Positions 8,233-16,850 of a stretch of 64,000 nt of DNA are shown here, in pieces. Position 1 is the stretch's first letter, and the number at the start of each line of letters is the position of its first letter. The DNA comes from Holophagaceae bacterium (GTDB taxonomy: Bacteria > Acidobacteriota > Holophagae > Holophagales > Holophagaceae). Below the pieces are notes generated by a model. It was not told where the DNA came from and searched no databases. It saw nothing but the letters and a program-made list of their open reading frames with translations. The position numbers and the translations under genes are program-made. The stretch spans positions 310,001 through 374,000 of the forward strand of contig JADKJH010000003.1 in the NCBI GenBank assembly GCA_016722505.1. Reading direction: 5' to 3'.

Positions 8233-10035
8233 TCACTTGATGGCACCGAGCCCGGCGTGCCCCAGCAGGTTGTAGACGAGCGCGATGGTTCCCACCTTCT
8301 GGTGGCTGTCAGGCCGGTCTGGATATCGGGCATCGCGGCTGGACAGGATGTATTGGATTCCGAGGGCATGGCGGTCGTAGATACGGATGGTGAACCCCAT
8401 GTTCAACCTTCCGATGACCTCCCGTCCTCCAGGGTCTATCCCTCCTTTGCCATTCAAATAGTAGGTGCGTCCCGTCAAGTCGAACATGGCGGTGTCACCA
8501 ACAATGAGCCGGAACGCAAGGAGCACCTGGGGGCCGATGCCATAGTGGTAGTCGCGCTCGCCTTCAGGGGAGATATTTCCGCCCGCGGCGTAGCCGAAAC
8601 CTCCGAGAGCGGAACCTTGCATCGATACCGATTGCGAGGGGCTCCACTGATAGGTGGTCCCAAGGGAGAGGGACGTGCTAGAAACGCGGAAGATATATGG
8701 CGAAATATAATCATAACCGCCATAAAGCCCCCATATTCCTTGATAGGAGTTGCCGGCTTCGTATTCCTTACCGAGGAGAAGGCCTCGGATCATGATGTTA
8801 TCAACTGGGTTGCTCCTGTTTCCGAGAGTCGTCAGTTCAAATTGGAAGTAGTCGAATGGCCGGTCGTAGCTATAGCCAGGCTTCCCCGGCATTCCGTAAT
8901 CCATGGAGTAATCCAGTGTCGCCTCGTTGCGGTTGGAGGTGCTGGTGGCACCTTGATCGTTCAAGTCCGACTTCACGCTTTCGCCGAGCTGAAGGCGCCA
9001 GCGGATGCTTGGATCATTGCTGGGGAACGGAGCCTTGAACCGGTCCCCATAGGCATATCTGTTGAACCCCGCGGACGGCGAGAGCACCGCTGCTCCAAAC
9101 TTGCGCCAGAAGCCGGGCTTGCTGCCGTCGCGATCATCCTCAAGCATCAGGTTGGCCATCCGGAATAGCACCTCTCCGAAAAAACTTCCGCCGATGCCGC
9201 TGGCGACCTGGTCATTGATGGAGGGGTGCGTGGTCTCTCCACCTGTTTCCCAGAGAAGGCTGCCCGCGTTGTCGTAGACAAGCGACTCCCAGTAATTGAG
9301 GCCCGCTGATCGCGCGAAGCCATGGTACAGGGTCCCGTGGTAGGGATGGTTGAACTGGTTCATCGCGAAGGAATCCCGGTCTGCTCCCCAGCGGCCGTGG
9401 AAGACATGGTCCTTGAAGGTCGAGAAGTTCGTGTCATAGACATTTTTCCCGTCTTCGGTGAGATCCGGGTACGCGTACCGGTCAACTCTGTTGAGGAGGA
9501 TGAGGAAGGCCGGGATCTCATAGGCGGGGATTGCGTAGCTCTTGCCGGAACCCGTCTCCCACGACATGACGGGTTTCGTTCTTTTTCCCTTCGGCCAGGC
9601 GCTCCTATTCATAGAAAAATTTGCGGTGCGGTGCGGGGAGATCTCGGAAAGCTCGATCAGGGCCGGTGCCGCCGCGTTGTCATATCCCAGCCTTGACACC
9701 ACGAGGGCGTACTTCCCCATGGACGGGACCCGCACAAAATAGTTTCCCGACGCATCGGTGGCACCCATGCCCGCCAAGGCGCCGCTGCCATACTCCTGAA
9801 CCGCAATGATGACTCCCGGAAGTCCGATTCCGTTGGAGCCTTCTTTCACAGAACCTGAGATGCCGCCTTCCTGCGCGGAGGCCGAGCCGCAAACAAAGAG
9901 CGCCGCGAGCACTTGGAGCGCCAGCCGAATCGGCTTGATAAACTTATTTGCGCTGTTCCTGCCTGGCCGGGAGGCCGCGGGCTTCGGGTGGACGCCACAG
10001 TTCATCAGCCAGGCCGCTGAGTTCACTGTTCTCAT
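8233..10035 (-). CDS. DUF3943 outer-membrane protein with N-terminal CarboxypepD-regulatory-like domain
   Basis: An exported protein of 600 residues and unknown biochemical role. A signal segment ends near GSASA about residue 54, after an unusually long 28-residue polar leader; the ATG at 10035 is still preferred because TTGGAGG sits 5 nt upstream. Next is a short Ig-like carboxypeptidase-regulatory-type domain (GISGSVKEGSN..LPGVIIAV, about 58-145). The rest matches the DUF3943 pattern: FAMNQFNHPYHGTLY, ARSAGLNYWES, WETGGETTHPSINDQ, followed by repeated amphipathic beta strands typical of a barrel. Family members are thought to be outer-membrane proteins. It is transcribed towards the PAP2 gene and may share its transcript. 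Confidence 0.75.
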   Translation of the reverse strand: MRTVNSAAWLMNCGVHPKPAASRPGRNSANKFIKPIRLALQVLAALFVCGSASAQEGGISGSVKEGSNGIGLPGVIIAVQEYGSGALAGMGATDASGNYFVRVPSMGKYALVVSRLGYDNAAAPALIELSEISPHRTANFSMNRSAWPKGKRTKPVMSWETGSGKSYAIPAYEIPAFLILLNRVDRYAYPDLTEDGKNVYDTNFSTFKDHVFHGRWGADRDSFAMNQFNHPYHGTLYHGFARSAGLNYWESLVYDNAGSLLWETGGETTHPSINDQVASGIGGSFFGEVLFRMANLMLEDDRDGSKPGFWRKFGAAVLSPSAGFNRYAYGDRFKAPFPSNDPSIRWRLQLGESVKSDLNDQGATSTSNRNEATLDYSMDYGMPGKPGYSYDRPFDYFQFELTTLGNRSNPVDNIMIRGLLLGKEYEAGNSYQGIWGLYGGYDYISPYIFRVSSTSLSLGTTYQWSPSQSVSMQGSALGGFGYAAGGNISPEGERDYHYGIGPQVLLAFRLIVGDTAMFDLTGRTYYLNGKGGIDPGGREVIGRLNMGFTIRIYDRHALGIQYILSSRDARYPDRPDSHQKVGTIALVYNLLGHAGLGAIK

Positions 10036-10592
10036 GAAGCCTCCAAAAAAGAAATTACATCCAAAAAAAACGTCTTTAAACTAAATGCTTTGGCAATAGG
10101 ATCCGGGTGAATCGTCATGGGGGATGGGGGTCGCAACTCCGTGAGCTCGATCTGGTTTGAGGCACTCCTGATGCGGTTGTCTCCTCCAGATGCGATAAAC
10201 ATCTTTTCGCTTGATGCAAGGTCAGGCGCTGAAGGCAACACTCGGGAGCCTTCGCATCCGATTTCCCGGTGAACTGAAGTAGGTGTTCGCGTGGGAAGAG
10301 TCCTTTAAATTGCAATGTTCGGTGCAGTTCTCGGGCCAAAACGCAAATATCTTGAATGTCTTCAACTTATAGCAACCAGGTCCCTCTCGAACCTTTGCCC
10401 ATTCGATCAAAATGAACTGCGACCCCCCTCAATTCGAAGGAGGAAGACAATCCACAGGCTTCGGCGCAAGACACCGGTCAAACGATGTCCTCATTCCAAC
10501 CCTCGAAAATCTGAAGGATCCGCCAGTGACATCCACGGCCCTTGGGAGATCGCCGTCCGCGGACTATCCTTGAGGCTTTGGCGAGGTTGATC
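10036..10592. other. Intergenic region between divergent DUF3943 and fbaA genes
   Basis: There are 557 nt without a convincing gene. The first 50 nt are A-rich and hold the ribosome-binding site of the minus-strand gene. Short frames on both strands lack family features and good ribosome-binding sites. A candidate promoter for the aldolase lies at the right end. I see no riboswitch or tRNA fold by eye. Confidence 0.6.
10542..10570 (+). promoter_or_regulatory. Candidate sigma70 promoter for fbaA
   Basis: TTGGGA at 10542-10547 and TATCCT at 10565-10570 are 17 bp apart, each matching four of six consensus positions. The start codon is 22 nt downstream with GAGG at 10583. This is plausible but weak on sequence alone. 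Confidence 0.35.
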
Positions 10593-11621
10593 ATGCCGGT
10601 GGTAAATCCGAGTCAGTATCGGGCGATGCTTCAGCGGGCCAAGGACGGGAGATTCGCCTACCCGGCCTTCAACGTGACTTCCACGGAAACAGTGAATGCC
10701 GTGCTGCTGGGCCTAAAGCAGGCGGACTCCGACGGCATCGTGCAGATCTCCACTGGCGGCGCGGAATTCTTCAGCGGGCTAGGCGTGAGGAACATGGCCA
10801 AGGGCGCCATCGCCATGGCGGAATACGTGCACTTGATGGCCCGTGAATATGACGTGAATGTGGCTCTGCACACCGATCACTGCGCGCCGAAATACCTTGG
10901 GGGCTTTGTGCTGCCCCTGATAGTGGAGGCCGAACGCCGCGCCGAGGCCGGGCTCGGAAACCTGTTCAATGCCCACATGTTCGATGGCAGCGAACTGCCT
11001 CTAGAAGAAAACATCGGCATGTCGAGCGAATTGCTGAAGCGGTGCGCTGCGGTGGACCTGATCCTGGAAATGGAAATCGGCGTGGTGGGCGGCGAGGAAG
11101 ACGGCCACGACACCAGCGGCGTGGGCAAGGAAAAGCTCTACACCACGCCCCAGGACATGGTGGCGGTGCACCAGGCGCTTTCGCCCATCGGGACGTACAT
11201 GCTCGCGGCGACCTTCGGCAACGTGCATGGCGTCTACAAGCCCGGCAATGTGCAGCTCAAGCCCACCATCCTGCGGGATGGCCAAGAGGCCATCGCCAAG
11301 GCTTGGGGCGGAGCTTCCGCCATGCTGGTCTTCCATGGCGGTTCGGGTTCGAGCCTCGAAGAAATCCACGAGACGCTGGATTACGGCGTCATCAAGATGA
11401 ACATCGACACTGACACGCAGTACGCCTTCACTCGCCCCATCGCGGACCACATGTTCAAGAACTACGATGGCGTGCTGAAGATTGATGGCGAGGTAGGCAA
11501 CAAGAAGGCCTACGATCCACGGCCCTACTTGAAAAAAGCCGAGCAGAACATGGCCGACCGTGTGACCCGCGCCTGCCAGGATTTGCGCAGCGCCGGGACG
11601 AGCGCGGGGCGGGGTCTGTAG
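10593..11621 (+). CDS. fbaA: Class II (Zn-dependent) fructose-bisphosphate aldolase
   Basis: Reversible cleavage of fructose-1,6-bisphosphate in glycolysis and gluconeogenesis; 342 residues, as expected for the FbaA (type A) branch. Visible motifs are the catalytic and zinc-binding LHTDHCAPKY, EMEIGVVGGEEDGHD, the zinc His in FGNVHGVYKPG, the phosphate loop FHGGSGS and NIDTDTQ. The ATG at 10593 is chosen over upstream in-frame codons because GAGG lies 6 nt before it and family members begin about here. A perfect hairpin starts at the last base of the stop codon. The class I aldolase about 6 kb away would catalyse the same reaction by Schiff-base chemistry. Confidence 0.94.
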   Translation: MPVVNPSQYRAMLQRAKDGRFAYPAFNVTSTETVNAVLLGLKQADSDGIVQISTGGAEFFSGLGVRNMAKGAIAMAEYVHLMAREYDVNVALHTDHCAPKYLGGFVLPLIVEAERRAEAGLGNLFNAHMFDGSELPLEENIGMSSELLKRCAAVDLILEMEIGVVGGEEDGHDTSGVGKEKLYTTPQDMVAVHQALSPIGTYMLAATFGNVHGVYKPGNVQLKPTILRDGQEAIAKAWGGASAMLVFHGGSGSSLEEIHETLDYGVIKMNIDTDTQYAFTRPIADHMFKNYDGVLKIDGEVGNKKAYDPRPYLKKAEQNMADRVTRACQDLRSAGTSAGRGL

Positions 11622-11640
11622 AGAACCCGCGGGGGTTCTC
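11621..11640. terminator. Hairpin between convergent fbaA and GH130 genes
   Basis: GAGAACCC and GGGTTCTC form a perfect 8-bp stem around the loop GCGG, directly at the fbaA stop codon. No T-run follows, so it may be a weak terminator or a 3'-end stabiliser serving either direction. Confidence 0.5.
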
Positions 11641-11673
11641 CTCGGCGCCCTGGCCTGAGCTTATGCGGAAGCT

Positions 11674-13131
11674 TCAGCTCTGCAATGCGGCCAGCAGTTC
11701 ATCCAGTGAAATACTCACAATGGCGGTGGCCCTGTCGCTCATGGCGAAGGGGAGGATCAGGTCGCGGCCATGGACGAGGGATCCGCAACTGTAGACGACG
11801 TTCGGCACGTAGCCTTCCCTTCCAGTTCCTTCTGGCGCGAGCAGGGGTTCGCGCAAGCGGCCAATGACCTTGGTCGGGTCATGCAGATCAAGCAGGGCTG
11901 CGCCGATGCAGTACTTCCGCATCGGTCCGACGCCGTGGGTGATCACCAGCCAGCCGGCCTCGGTTTCGATGGGCGATCCGCAGTTCCCAATCTTTACGGA
12001 CTCCCACATTTCCACCGGGCGCAGGAGCATTTGCGAGTCGCTCCAATAGTGGGGATTGTCCGAGAACATGATGAAGAGGTTTTCATCATCCTGCCGGGAA
12101 AGCATCGCGTAGCTGCCGTCGATCCGCCGAGGGAAGAACGCCATGCCTTTGTTCTGGACGGCGGTGCCGTTTAGGGTGAGCACGCGGAAGTGGAGGAAAT
12201 CCTGGGTCTCGATGAGCTGCGGAAGGATGGCGTGTCCGTTGTAGGCCGTGTAGGTGGCGTAGTACATCACCGTCCCGTCATCTTCTGTGAACCGGACGAA
12301 ACGGGCGTCTTCGATGCCATTGCTCTCGTTCGCCGAGACGGGAAAGATGATCCGCTCGCTCATGGCGAGCTTCGGCGAGAAATTCATTTCGTAATTGGAG
12401 TCGGCGAGCCATTGGATGCAACGGAGCGTACTTTTCAGTTCCTCCGTGAGGGGCTTGGTTTCGCGGCGTATGCGAAGCACGCTTTTATTCAGTTCGCTCC
12501 GGGTGAAGCCTTCCCCAAGGGTTTCCATGACGGTGGTGGTGTGGCTGTTGTCGAAGCCCATCTCATGCAGCTTGACGATGAACGGTGTCTTTTGATAACT
12601 GGGATTGGGCTCGATTTCAGCCACGGAGACAAAGCGGGAAACAGGTTCGAGGCAGATGCTGCCGTCGGGAGCGATGAGGCCGGTGCGGAACTCGATGGAA
12701 GAAATATGCCCTTCGCCGGTAGCGCGCAGGCTCATGACGAAGCGCAATCCGCCTTCAGGAACGCCTGCCTGATCCGGATGCGGAACGATGGATGGATTGA
12801 ACAGCGCGGCGGATTCCAAGGCGTATTCGCCGGAAAACAGCGCGCCAATGAGGAGCTTGCGAGCAGGTGAGAGTGGCCGTTGGGTAAAGATGTAGGGCAC
12901 CACCCTCTCGTAATTCGCGAGCAGTGGGGATTGCATGTCGATGTGGCGGGAGTCGAATTCCTTGAGGACCGCATCCAGATCGCGCGCGGTGTCCTCTTCG
13001 CTTAGAGCCAGGGCACGGCCGATGATGGTAGTGATGCGATGGGCGCTCGAAGGGATGAAGGGGCGGATGAGGACGCGGGCGCTCTCAGGAACGAGAAGTA
13101 TTTCGAGGCGGCGTAGCGTGATGGGTGTCAT
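11674..13131 (-). CDS. GH130-family glycoside phosphorylase/hydrolase
   Basis: A 485-residue five-bladed propeller enzyme of the GH130 type. Members phosphorolyse or hydrolyse beta-mannosides. Supporting blocks are FNPSIV near residue 112, GIEDARFV (acid/base Asp region), the phosphate-binding GPMRKYCIGAALLDL and LREPLLAPEG..REGYVPNVVYSCG. A 120-residue N-terminal extension precedes the propeller. Its ATG overlaps the stop of the upstream GT4 gene by 4 nt (ATGA), so the two are translated together. The pairing suggests one protein builds and the other remodels the same (manno)saccharide; the actual sugar cannot be inferred. Confidence 0.82.
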   Translation of the reverse strand: MTPITLRRLEILLVPESARVLIRPFIPSSAHRITTIIGRALALSEEDTARDLDAVLKEFDSRHIDMQSPLLANYERVVPYIFTQRPLSPARKLLIGALFSGEYALESAALFNPSIVPHPDQAGVPEGGLRFVMSLRATGEGHISSIEFRTGLIAPDGSICLEPVSRFVSVAEIEPNPSYQKTPFIVKLHEMGFDNSHTTTVMETLGEGFTRSELNKSVLRIRRETKPLTEELKSTLRCIQWLADSNYEMNFSPKLAMSERIIFPVSANESNGIEDARFVRFTEDDGTVMYYATYTAYNGHAILPQLIETQDFLHFRVLTLNGTAVQNKGMAFFPRRIDGSYAMLSRQDDENLFIMFSDNPHYWSDSQMLLRPVEMWESVKIGNCGSPIETEAGWLVITHGVGPMRKYCIGAALLDLHDPTKVIGRLREPLLAPEGTGREGYVPNVVYSCGSLVHGRDLILPFAMSDRATAIVSISLDELLAALQS

Positions 13132-15413
13132 AAGGCCTTATTCGGCAGAGGTGCCATGGGGTGTTCCGCGTAGTTCATCTCCGCGAGGGAGAGGTGGAAG
13201 GCCAAGGTAGATTCCGCCCCTTGGTTCTCGTTGATCCGGTCCTGATGCAGTCCGTCGTTGCACGCTCCATTGCTGGAATCGTAGAGAGGCAGGCCGAGAT
13301 CATTGCGCCCCAGGAACCACTCGAATGCCCGCTTCGCTTCCCGGGACCAGGATTCGTCCTGGGTTGCGCGGAAGGCTTCGAGGCACGCGGAAACCATCGC
13401 CTGGGCTTCCACAGGCTGTTGATCAAAGTCCGCGCGGGCCCCGTCCATCACGTAGAACCCATTGCTGCCGATGGGCCGCAGATGGCCAGCGGGAGTCTTC
13501 TGCACCGATGCCAGCCACCTCAACGACTTAAGGCCGATCTCCAACGCTTCGGGGTGGGGCATCCACTGGCCGCTGAGGATCAGGGCCTGGCAGAGGCGCG
13601 CGTTGACGTAGGTGGCGCTGGATTCGAACCAGGGCCAGTTCTCGGTCGCATGGCTCTTCCATAGTCCGACGAGCCTCTGCGTCAGCAGTCCACGGGCTGC
13701 CAGAGCTTGCGGATGGTCTGGAAGGCGCAGCAAAAATTCGTGGATGCCCAGTAGTGTGAAAGCCCAAGCGCGCGGAGAGGAGAACGTTTCCACAACCGGC
13801 AGACCGCGCTCGAAGAGCTGGATGCACAATTTCCGGTGGCCCTGGTTGCGCGAGCGGCCCACCCCGGTTCCTGCGGCCCAAAGCGCCCGCGCATGGCTGT
13901 CCTCGCTGCCCGAGTGCTCCAGCCATTGCCGCCCGTGGCTCATGAAATTCCGGAAGCTGCCTGTCCCCGGGTTCATGGCGGCGGATAGGAATGCGAGGTA
14001 GATCGTGGCCAGACTATCCAGGTTCTCTGATGGGACCCGGCCACCGAGTTCATCCAACAGGTTGCAGAGGATGAAAGCCCGCGCATTGTCATCGGTGCAA
14101 TAGCCCTCGTGGTAGTTGGGCACATTGAAGGTGGCGTGCTGGATGATGCCGGTGTAGTCGGTCATGCGGACGATGTGGTCGAGCCGGAGCGGGGGCACAT
14201 CGTAGGGCCGGCTCGCCAGCGTCCACCCGGCGAAGGCTGCCCGGGGCGCGGCGCGGCGCTCGGTGCGGGCACGTTGGAAGGAGTCGAGGTAGTGCTGCGC
14301 CACCACTGGCCAGACCATGTCGCGTCCGAGCCGGTAGGCGTTCTCCTGTGTCTTTTTGAGGCGGGCCGGGTCATCGAGGAATGCGCACACGCCCTCGGCG
14401 ATGGCGTGGGGGTCGCGGAACGGGACGATGATGCCCGCTCCATCAGCGAGCAATTCCTGAGCGTGCCAATAGGGTGTGGAGACCACCGCTTTGCCTGCTC
14501 CGAAGACATACGCCAGCGTGCCCGAGGTGATCTGGGCCTCGTTGAGGTAAGGCGTGAGATAAATATCCGTCGCGCCGATGAATTCTTTGAGGTCGTCCAG
14601 GGATACGAAGCGGTTGTAGAAGATCACGTGTTCCTTGACGCCGCGGTCTTCTGCCAGCCTCTCCAAGCCCAGGCGGTAGCTCTCGCCCTCCCTGGCGACG
14701 AGATGGGGATGGGTGGCGCCCAGCACCAGATAGACCACATTCGGATGCCGTTTCACGATCTCCGGCAAAGCCTCGATGGCGTACTCGATGCCCTTGCCCG
14801 GCCCGATCAACCCGAAGGTGAGCAGCACCATGCGGCCTTCCACTCCGAACTGCGCCTTGTAGATGCTTGAGTCTATGAAGGGCATGTCGGGAATGCCGTG
14901 GAGGATGATGTCCACCTTTTCATCGGAGACGTTGTAGGTGTCGCGAAGGATCTCCGCGCCCTTCCGGGCCATCACGACCAGGCGGTCGCTGCGCCGGATG
15001 AGCTCTTCCATCACCTTGCGCTGCGCGTCGTTAGGTTGGCGCAGCACTGTGTGCAGCGTGGTCACCACCGGCATCCGGACTTCCTTGAGCAAGGCCAGCA
15101 GGTGGCTCCCGGCTGGCCCGCCGTAGATGCCGAATTCGTGCTGCACGCAGAGTACATCCACATTGTTGAAGTTCAAGAAGTCCGCTGCGCGCCGGTAGGA
15201 ATCCAGGTCCTTCTCGTCCAATTCGAAGCGCACGCGGAGCGGATAATCATAGCCCTCGGCGCGGTCGTTCACCGCGCCCGCAAAGCAGTCAGATGTTGGA
15301 GCCGCGGCGGCCACCGCCTCGCAAATATCCATCGTGAAGGTGGCGATGCCGCAGAGACGCGGCAGGTAGCCGCCCAGGAAGGCAATGCGGTCCGGCAGAA
15401 CGGAGTCCATCAA
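13128..15413 (-). CDS. GT4 glycosyltransferase fused to an (alpha/alpha) barrel-like C-terminal domain
   Basis: A two-part protein of 761 residues. Residues 1 to about 380 form a GT-B glycosyltransferase of the GT4 type: N-terminal GGYLPRLCGIATF, TFGLIGPGKGIEYAIEALP at the second Rossmann domain, and the LTPYLNEAQITSGTLAYVFGAGK donor-site region. Residues about 410-750 look like an all-helical toroid with repeated aromatic and Trp motifs (EGYCTDDNARAF, SHARALWAAG, ENWPWFESS, QQPVEAQAM), resembling non-catalytic or glycosidase-like (a/a)6 domains. No membrane segment is seen. It ends in a 4-nt ATGA overlap with the GH130 gene. A role in making or trimming a mannose-containing glycan or storage sugar is inference. 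Confidence 0.8.
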   Translation of the reverse strand: MMDSVLPDRIAFLGGYLPRLCGIATFTMDICEAVAAAAPTSDCFAGAVNDRAEGYDYPLRVRFELDEKDLDSYRRAADFLNFNNVDVLCVQHEFGIYGGPAGSHLLALLKEVRMPVVTTLHTVLRQPNDAQRKVMEELIRRSDRLVVMARKGAEILRDTYNVSDEKVDIILHGIPDMPFIDSSIYKAQFGVEGRMVLLTFGLIGPGKGIEYAIEALPEIVKRHPNVVYLVLGATHPHLVAREGESYRLGLERLAEDRGVKEHVIFYNRFVSLDDLKEFIGATDIYLTPYLNEAQITSGTLAYVFGAGKAVVSTPYWHAQELLADGAGIIVPFRDPHAIAEGVCAFLDDPARLKKTQENAYRLGRDMVWPVVAQHYLDSFQRARTERRAAPRAAFAGWTLASRPYDVPPLRLDHIVRMTDYTGIIQHATFNVPNYHEGYCTDDNARAFILCNLLDELGGRVPSENLDSLATIYLAFLSAAMNPGTGSFRNFMSHGRQWLEHSGSEDSHARALWAAGTGVGRSRNQGHRKLCIQLFERGLPVVETFSSPRAWAFTLLGIHEFLLRLPDHPQALAARGLLTQRLVGLWKSHATENWPWFESSATYVNARLCQALILSGQWMPHPEALEIGLKSLRWLASVQKTPAGHLRPIGSNGFYVMDGARADFDQQPVEAQAMVSACLEAFRATQDESWSREAKRAFEWFLGRNDLGLPLYDSSNGACNDGLHQDRINENQGAESTLAFHLSLAEMNYAEHPMAPLPNKAL

Positions 15414-15562
15414 TAGGTCCCTATCATTCGCTGAAACACGTCACGCGCGCCCAGTTGTGCAGGAATGAGACTAACACTGCGCGGACTGATTGGCGCGCAA
15501 GGGAAACCCAGCTGATGTATGAAGGCCAACCTTGCTATAGAAACTAGACGGAAGAAAACCAA

Positions 15563-15597
15563 GTAAATATCTCCCGCCAGTGGCGGGGGATATTTAC
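15563..15597 (-). terminator. Strong stem-loop at the 3' end of the ompA-like gene
   Basis: GTAAATATC + CCCGCC pairs with GGCGGG + GATATTTAC around the loop AGT, giving about 15 paired positions with one T-G wobble. On the minus strand it begins inside the stop codon of the OmpA gene and is followed by TTGGTTTTCTT, so a rho-independent terminator is likely. Confidence 0.65.
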
Positions 15598-16421
15598 TGC
15601 TTCACCAATTCCACCCGCCGGTTTTTGGCGCGGCCCTCTTCGGTGTCGTTGGTGGCAACCGGTGCGAGAGGCCCTACGCCGTATCCTTTCAAGCGTGCTG
15701 CGGGCACGCCATGCTGCGCGACCAGCGCCTGCACCACGGCCTCGCCCCTAGCCTGGGAGAGTTTCATGTTGGCATCCAGGGAACCTGTCCCATCAGTGTG
15801 GCCCACGACTTTCAATCTGAGGCCCGGGTCCTGTTTCAGGAGCTTGGCGATTTCATCCAGAGCGGGTTTGGATTCGGGCTTCACTTCGGACTTGTTGGTG
15901 TCGAAGTAGATGCCGTACAAAGCGATGTGGCCCGTGGCTTTCAGATCATTGCCCATGGCCGCGGCGTCGGCGACGACCTCCTGGGCCATCGCGCCCTTTT
16001 CGACAATGGTCAACATGTAGCCCTGGCCCCAAGCCGTGTCCACCTGCACCCAAGTCTCCATTCCGCCCTTGGATGCCTTCAGGGTGGTGTAGCGGTTGTC
16101 CTCGTACACGACGCTGCCGCCCATGCTGCGGAGCGCCGCCTGGTGGTTGCGCAGGATGGCCAGGGGCGACGGTGCCTCGATCTTGTCGTTGATCTTGTAC
16201 TTGATCTCAAAGATGCGGCCTTCGACGACGGCGATGGCATCCTTCCCCTTGCCCACCTTGAAGGAGAATTTGTCGAAAGGGTTGGTCCGGTAGGTCACGA
16301 TGTGCATGTTCTGCATGCGCGTGACGAGCGGGTGGTCCTTGGACCCAGGTTTGTCTGCCTGGGGAAAGGTTGGCAGGAAGGCTAGCAGCGCTATGGAGAG
16401 TAAACGGGCGATGCGGCGCAT
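15594..16421 (-). CDS. OmpA-family protein
   Basis: An exported protein of 275 residues with a C-terminal OmpA peptidoglycan-binding domain. A signal peptide (RRIARLLSIALLAFLPTFPQA) starts at ATG 16421, supported by AAGGAG just upstream; the longer open frame to 16559 covers AT-rich promoter-like DNA and is rejected. The middle region (about 25-150) has no recognised fold. The OmpA part shows YFDTNKSEVKPESKPALDE, VVGHTDGTGS, LSQARGEAV and the NRRVELV ending. It probably links outer membrane and cell wall, or acts as a stress lipoprotein-like factor. Upstream DNA (16422-16560) is AT-rich and likely holds the promoter. Confidence 0.88.
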   Translation of the reverse strand: MRRIARLLSIALLAFLPTFPQADKPGSKDHPLVTRMQNMHIVTYRTNPFDKFSFKVGKGKDAIAVVEGRIFEIKYKINDKIEAPSPLAILRNHQAALRSMGGSVVYEDNRYTTLKASKGGMETWVQVDTAWGQGYMLTIVEKGAMAQEVVADAAAMGNDLKATGHIALYGIYFDTNKSEVKPESKPALDEIAKLLKQDPGLRLKVVGHTDGTGSLDANMKLSQARGEAVVQALVAQHGVPAARLKGYGVGPLAPVATNDTEEGRAKNRRVELVKQ

Positions 16422-16633
16422 AGAAGCTCCTTGGATTTGAAAGCATGATAAGGACCATTGCAGGCCAACACCGTAATCCATGGGAGATTTTGTTGATTTG
16501 GTATCCACAAGGCTATATATATCTACATTAAAATCAATAAATTGTGCCAAATGGCACATTGGGGTCTTTGAAGAATGAAAAACCAGAAAACAGTGTTTTT
16601 CTTGATTTCCACAGGTCCCTAATTAGTCCCCAT

Positions 16634-16771
16634 CTAATCCACGGCCAGCGCAGAGCAATCTTCGAGGTTGGCACGCAGTAGATCGGCCCTTCCGACATTT
16701 ACGTGGCCTTGAGCCAGCAGTGCCTCGATCTCCTCGACGACCTGGACGCATCCTTTCGTACCGCATCTCAC
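16634..16771 (-). CDS. Possible 45-residue small protein, unknown
   Basis: A short frame from GTG at 16771, with AAGGAG 13 nt upstream, encodes a protein beginning VRCGTKGCVQVVEEIE with three Cys. The spacing is long and I recognise no family beyond a vague likeness to short Cys-containing DUF397-type proteins. It is divergent from the PAAR gene and its ribosome-binding site abuts that gene's promoter. It may well not be a gene. Confidence 0.25.
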   Translation of the reverse strand: MRCGTKGCVQVVEEIEALLAQGHVNVGRADLLRANLEDCSALAVD

Positions 16772-16788
16772 TTTCTTGAACCAGCTCC

Positions 16789-16817
16789 TTGCGCGATGTC
16801 CACCTTGGGGGTTTGAT
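16789..16817 (+). promoter_or_regulatory. sigma70-type promoter of the PAAR gene (copy A of a shared module)
   Basis: TTGCGC (16789-16794) and TTTGAT (16812-16817) are separated by 17 bp. The surrounding 34 bp (16788-16821) match the promoter of the following aldolase gene at 27 positions, including CTTGGG inside the spacer. ATG lies 34 nt after the -10 hexamer. Confidence 0.6.
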
Positions 16818-16850
16818 GGACGGACTAGCCACCATTCAAGGAGCGCACCC

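Noticed and set aside
8257..9168. A 303-codon plus-strand frame
   Set aside because: Antisense of the DUF3943 gene with no family features of its own.
10115..10339. Short minus-strand frame in the fbaA upstream region
   Set aside because: No ribosome-binding site, no family features, composition like non-coding DNA.
14109..14870. A 253-codon plus-strand frame
   Set aside because: Antisense of the GT4 catalytic domain; residue usage is typical of a shadow frame.
15711..16385. A 224-codon plus-strand frame
   Set aside because: Complete antisense of the OmpA gene, which has signal peptide, domain motifs and a good ribosome-binding site.
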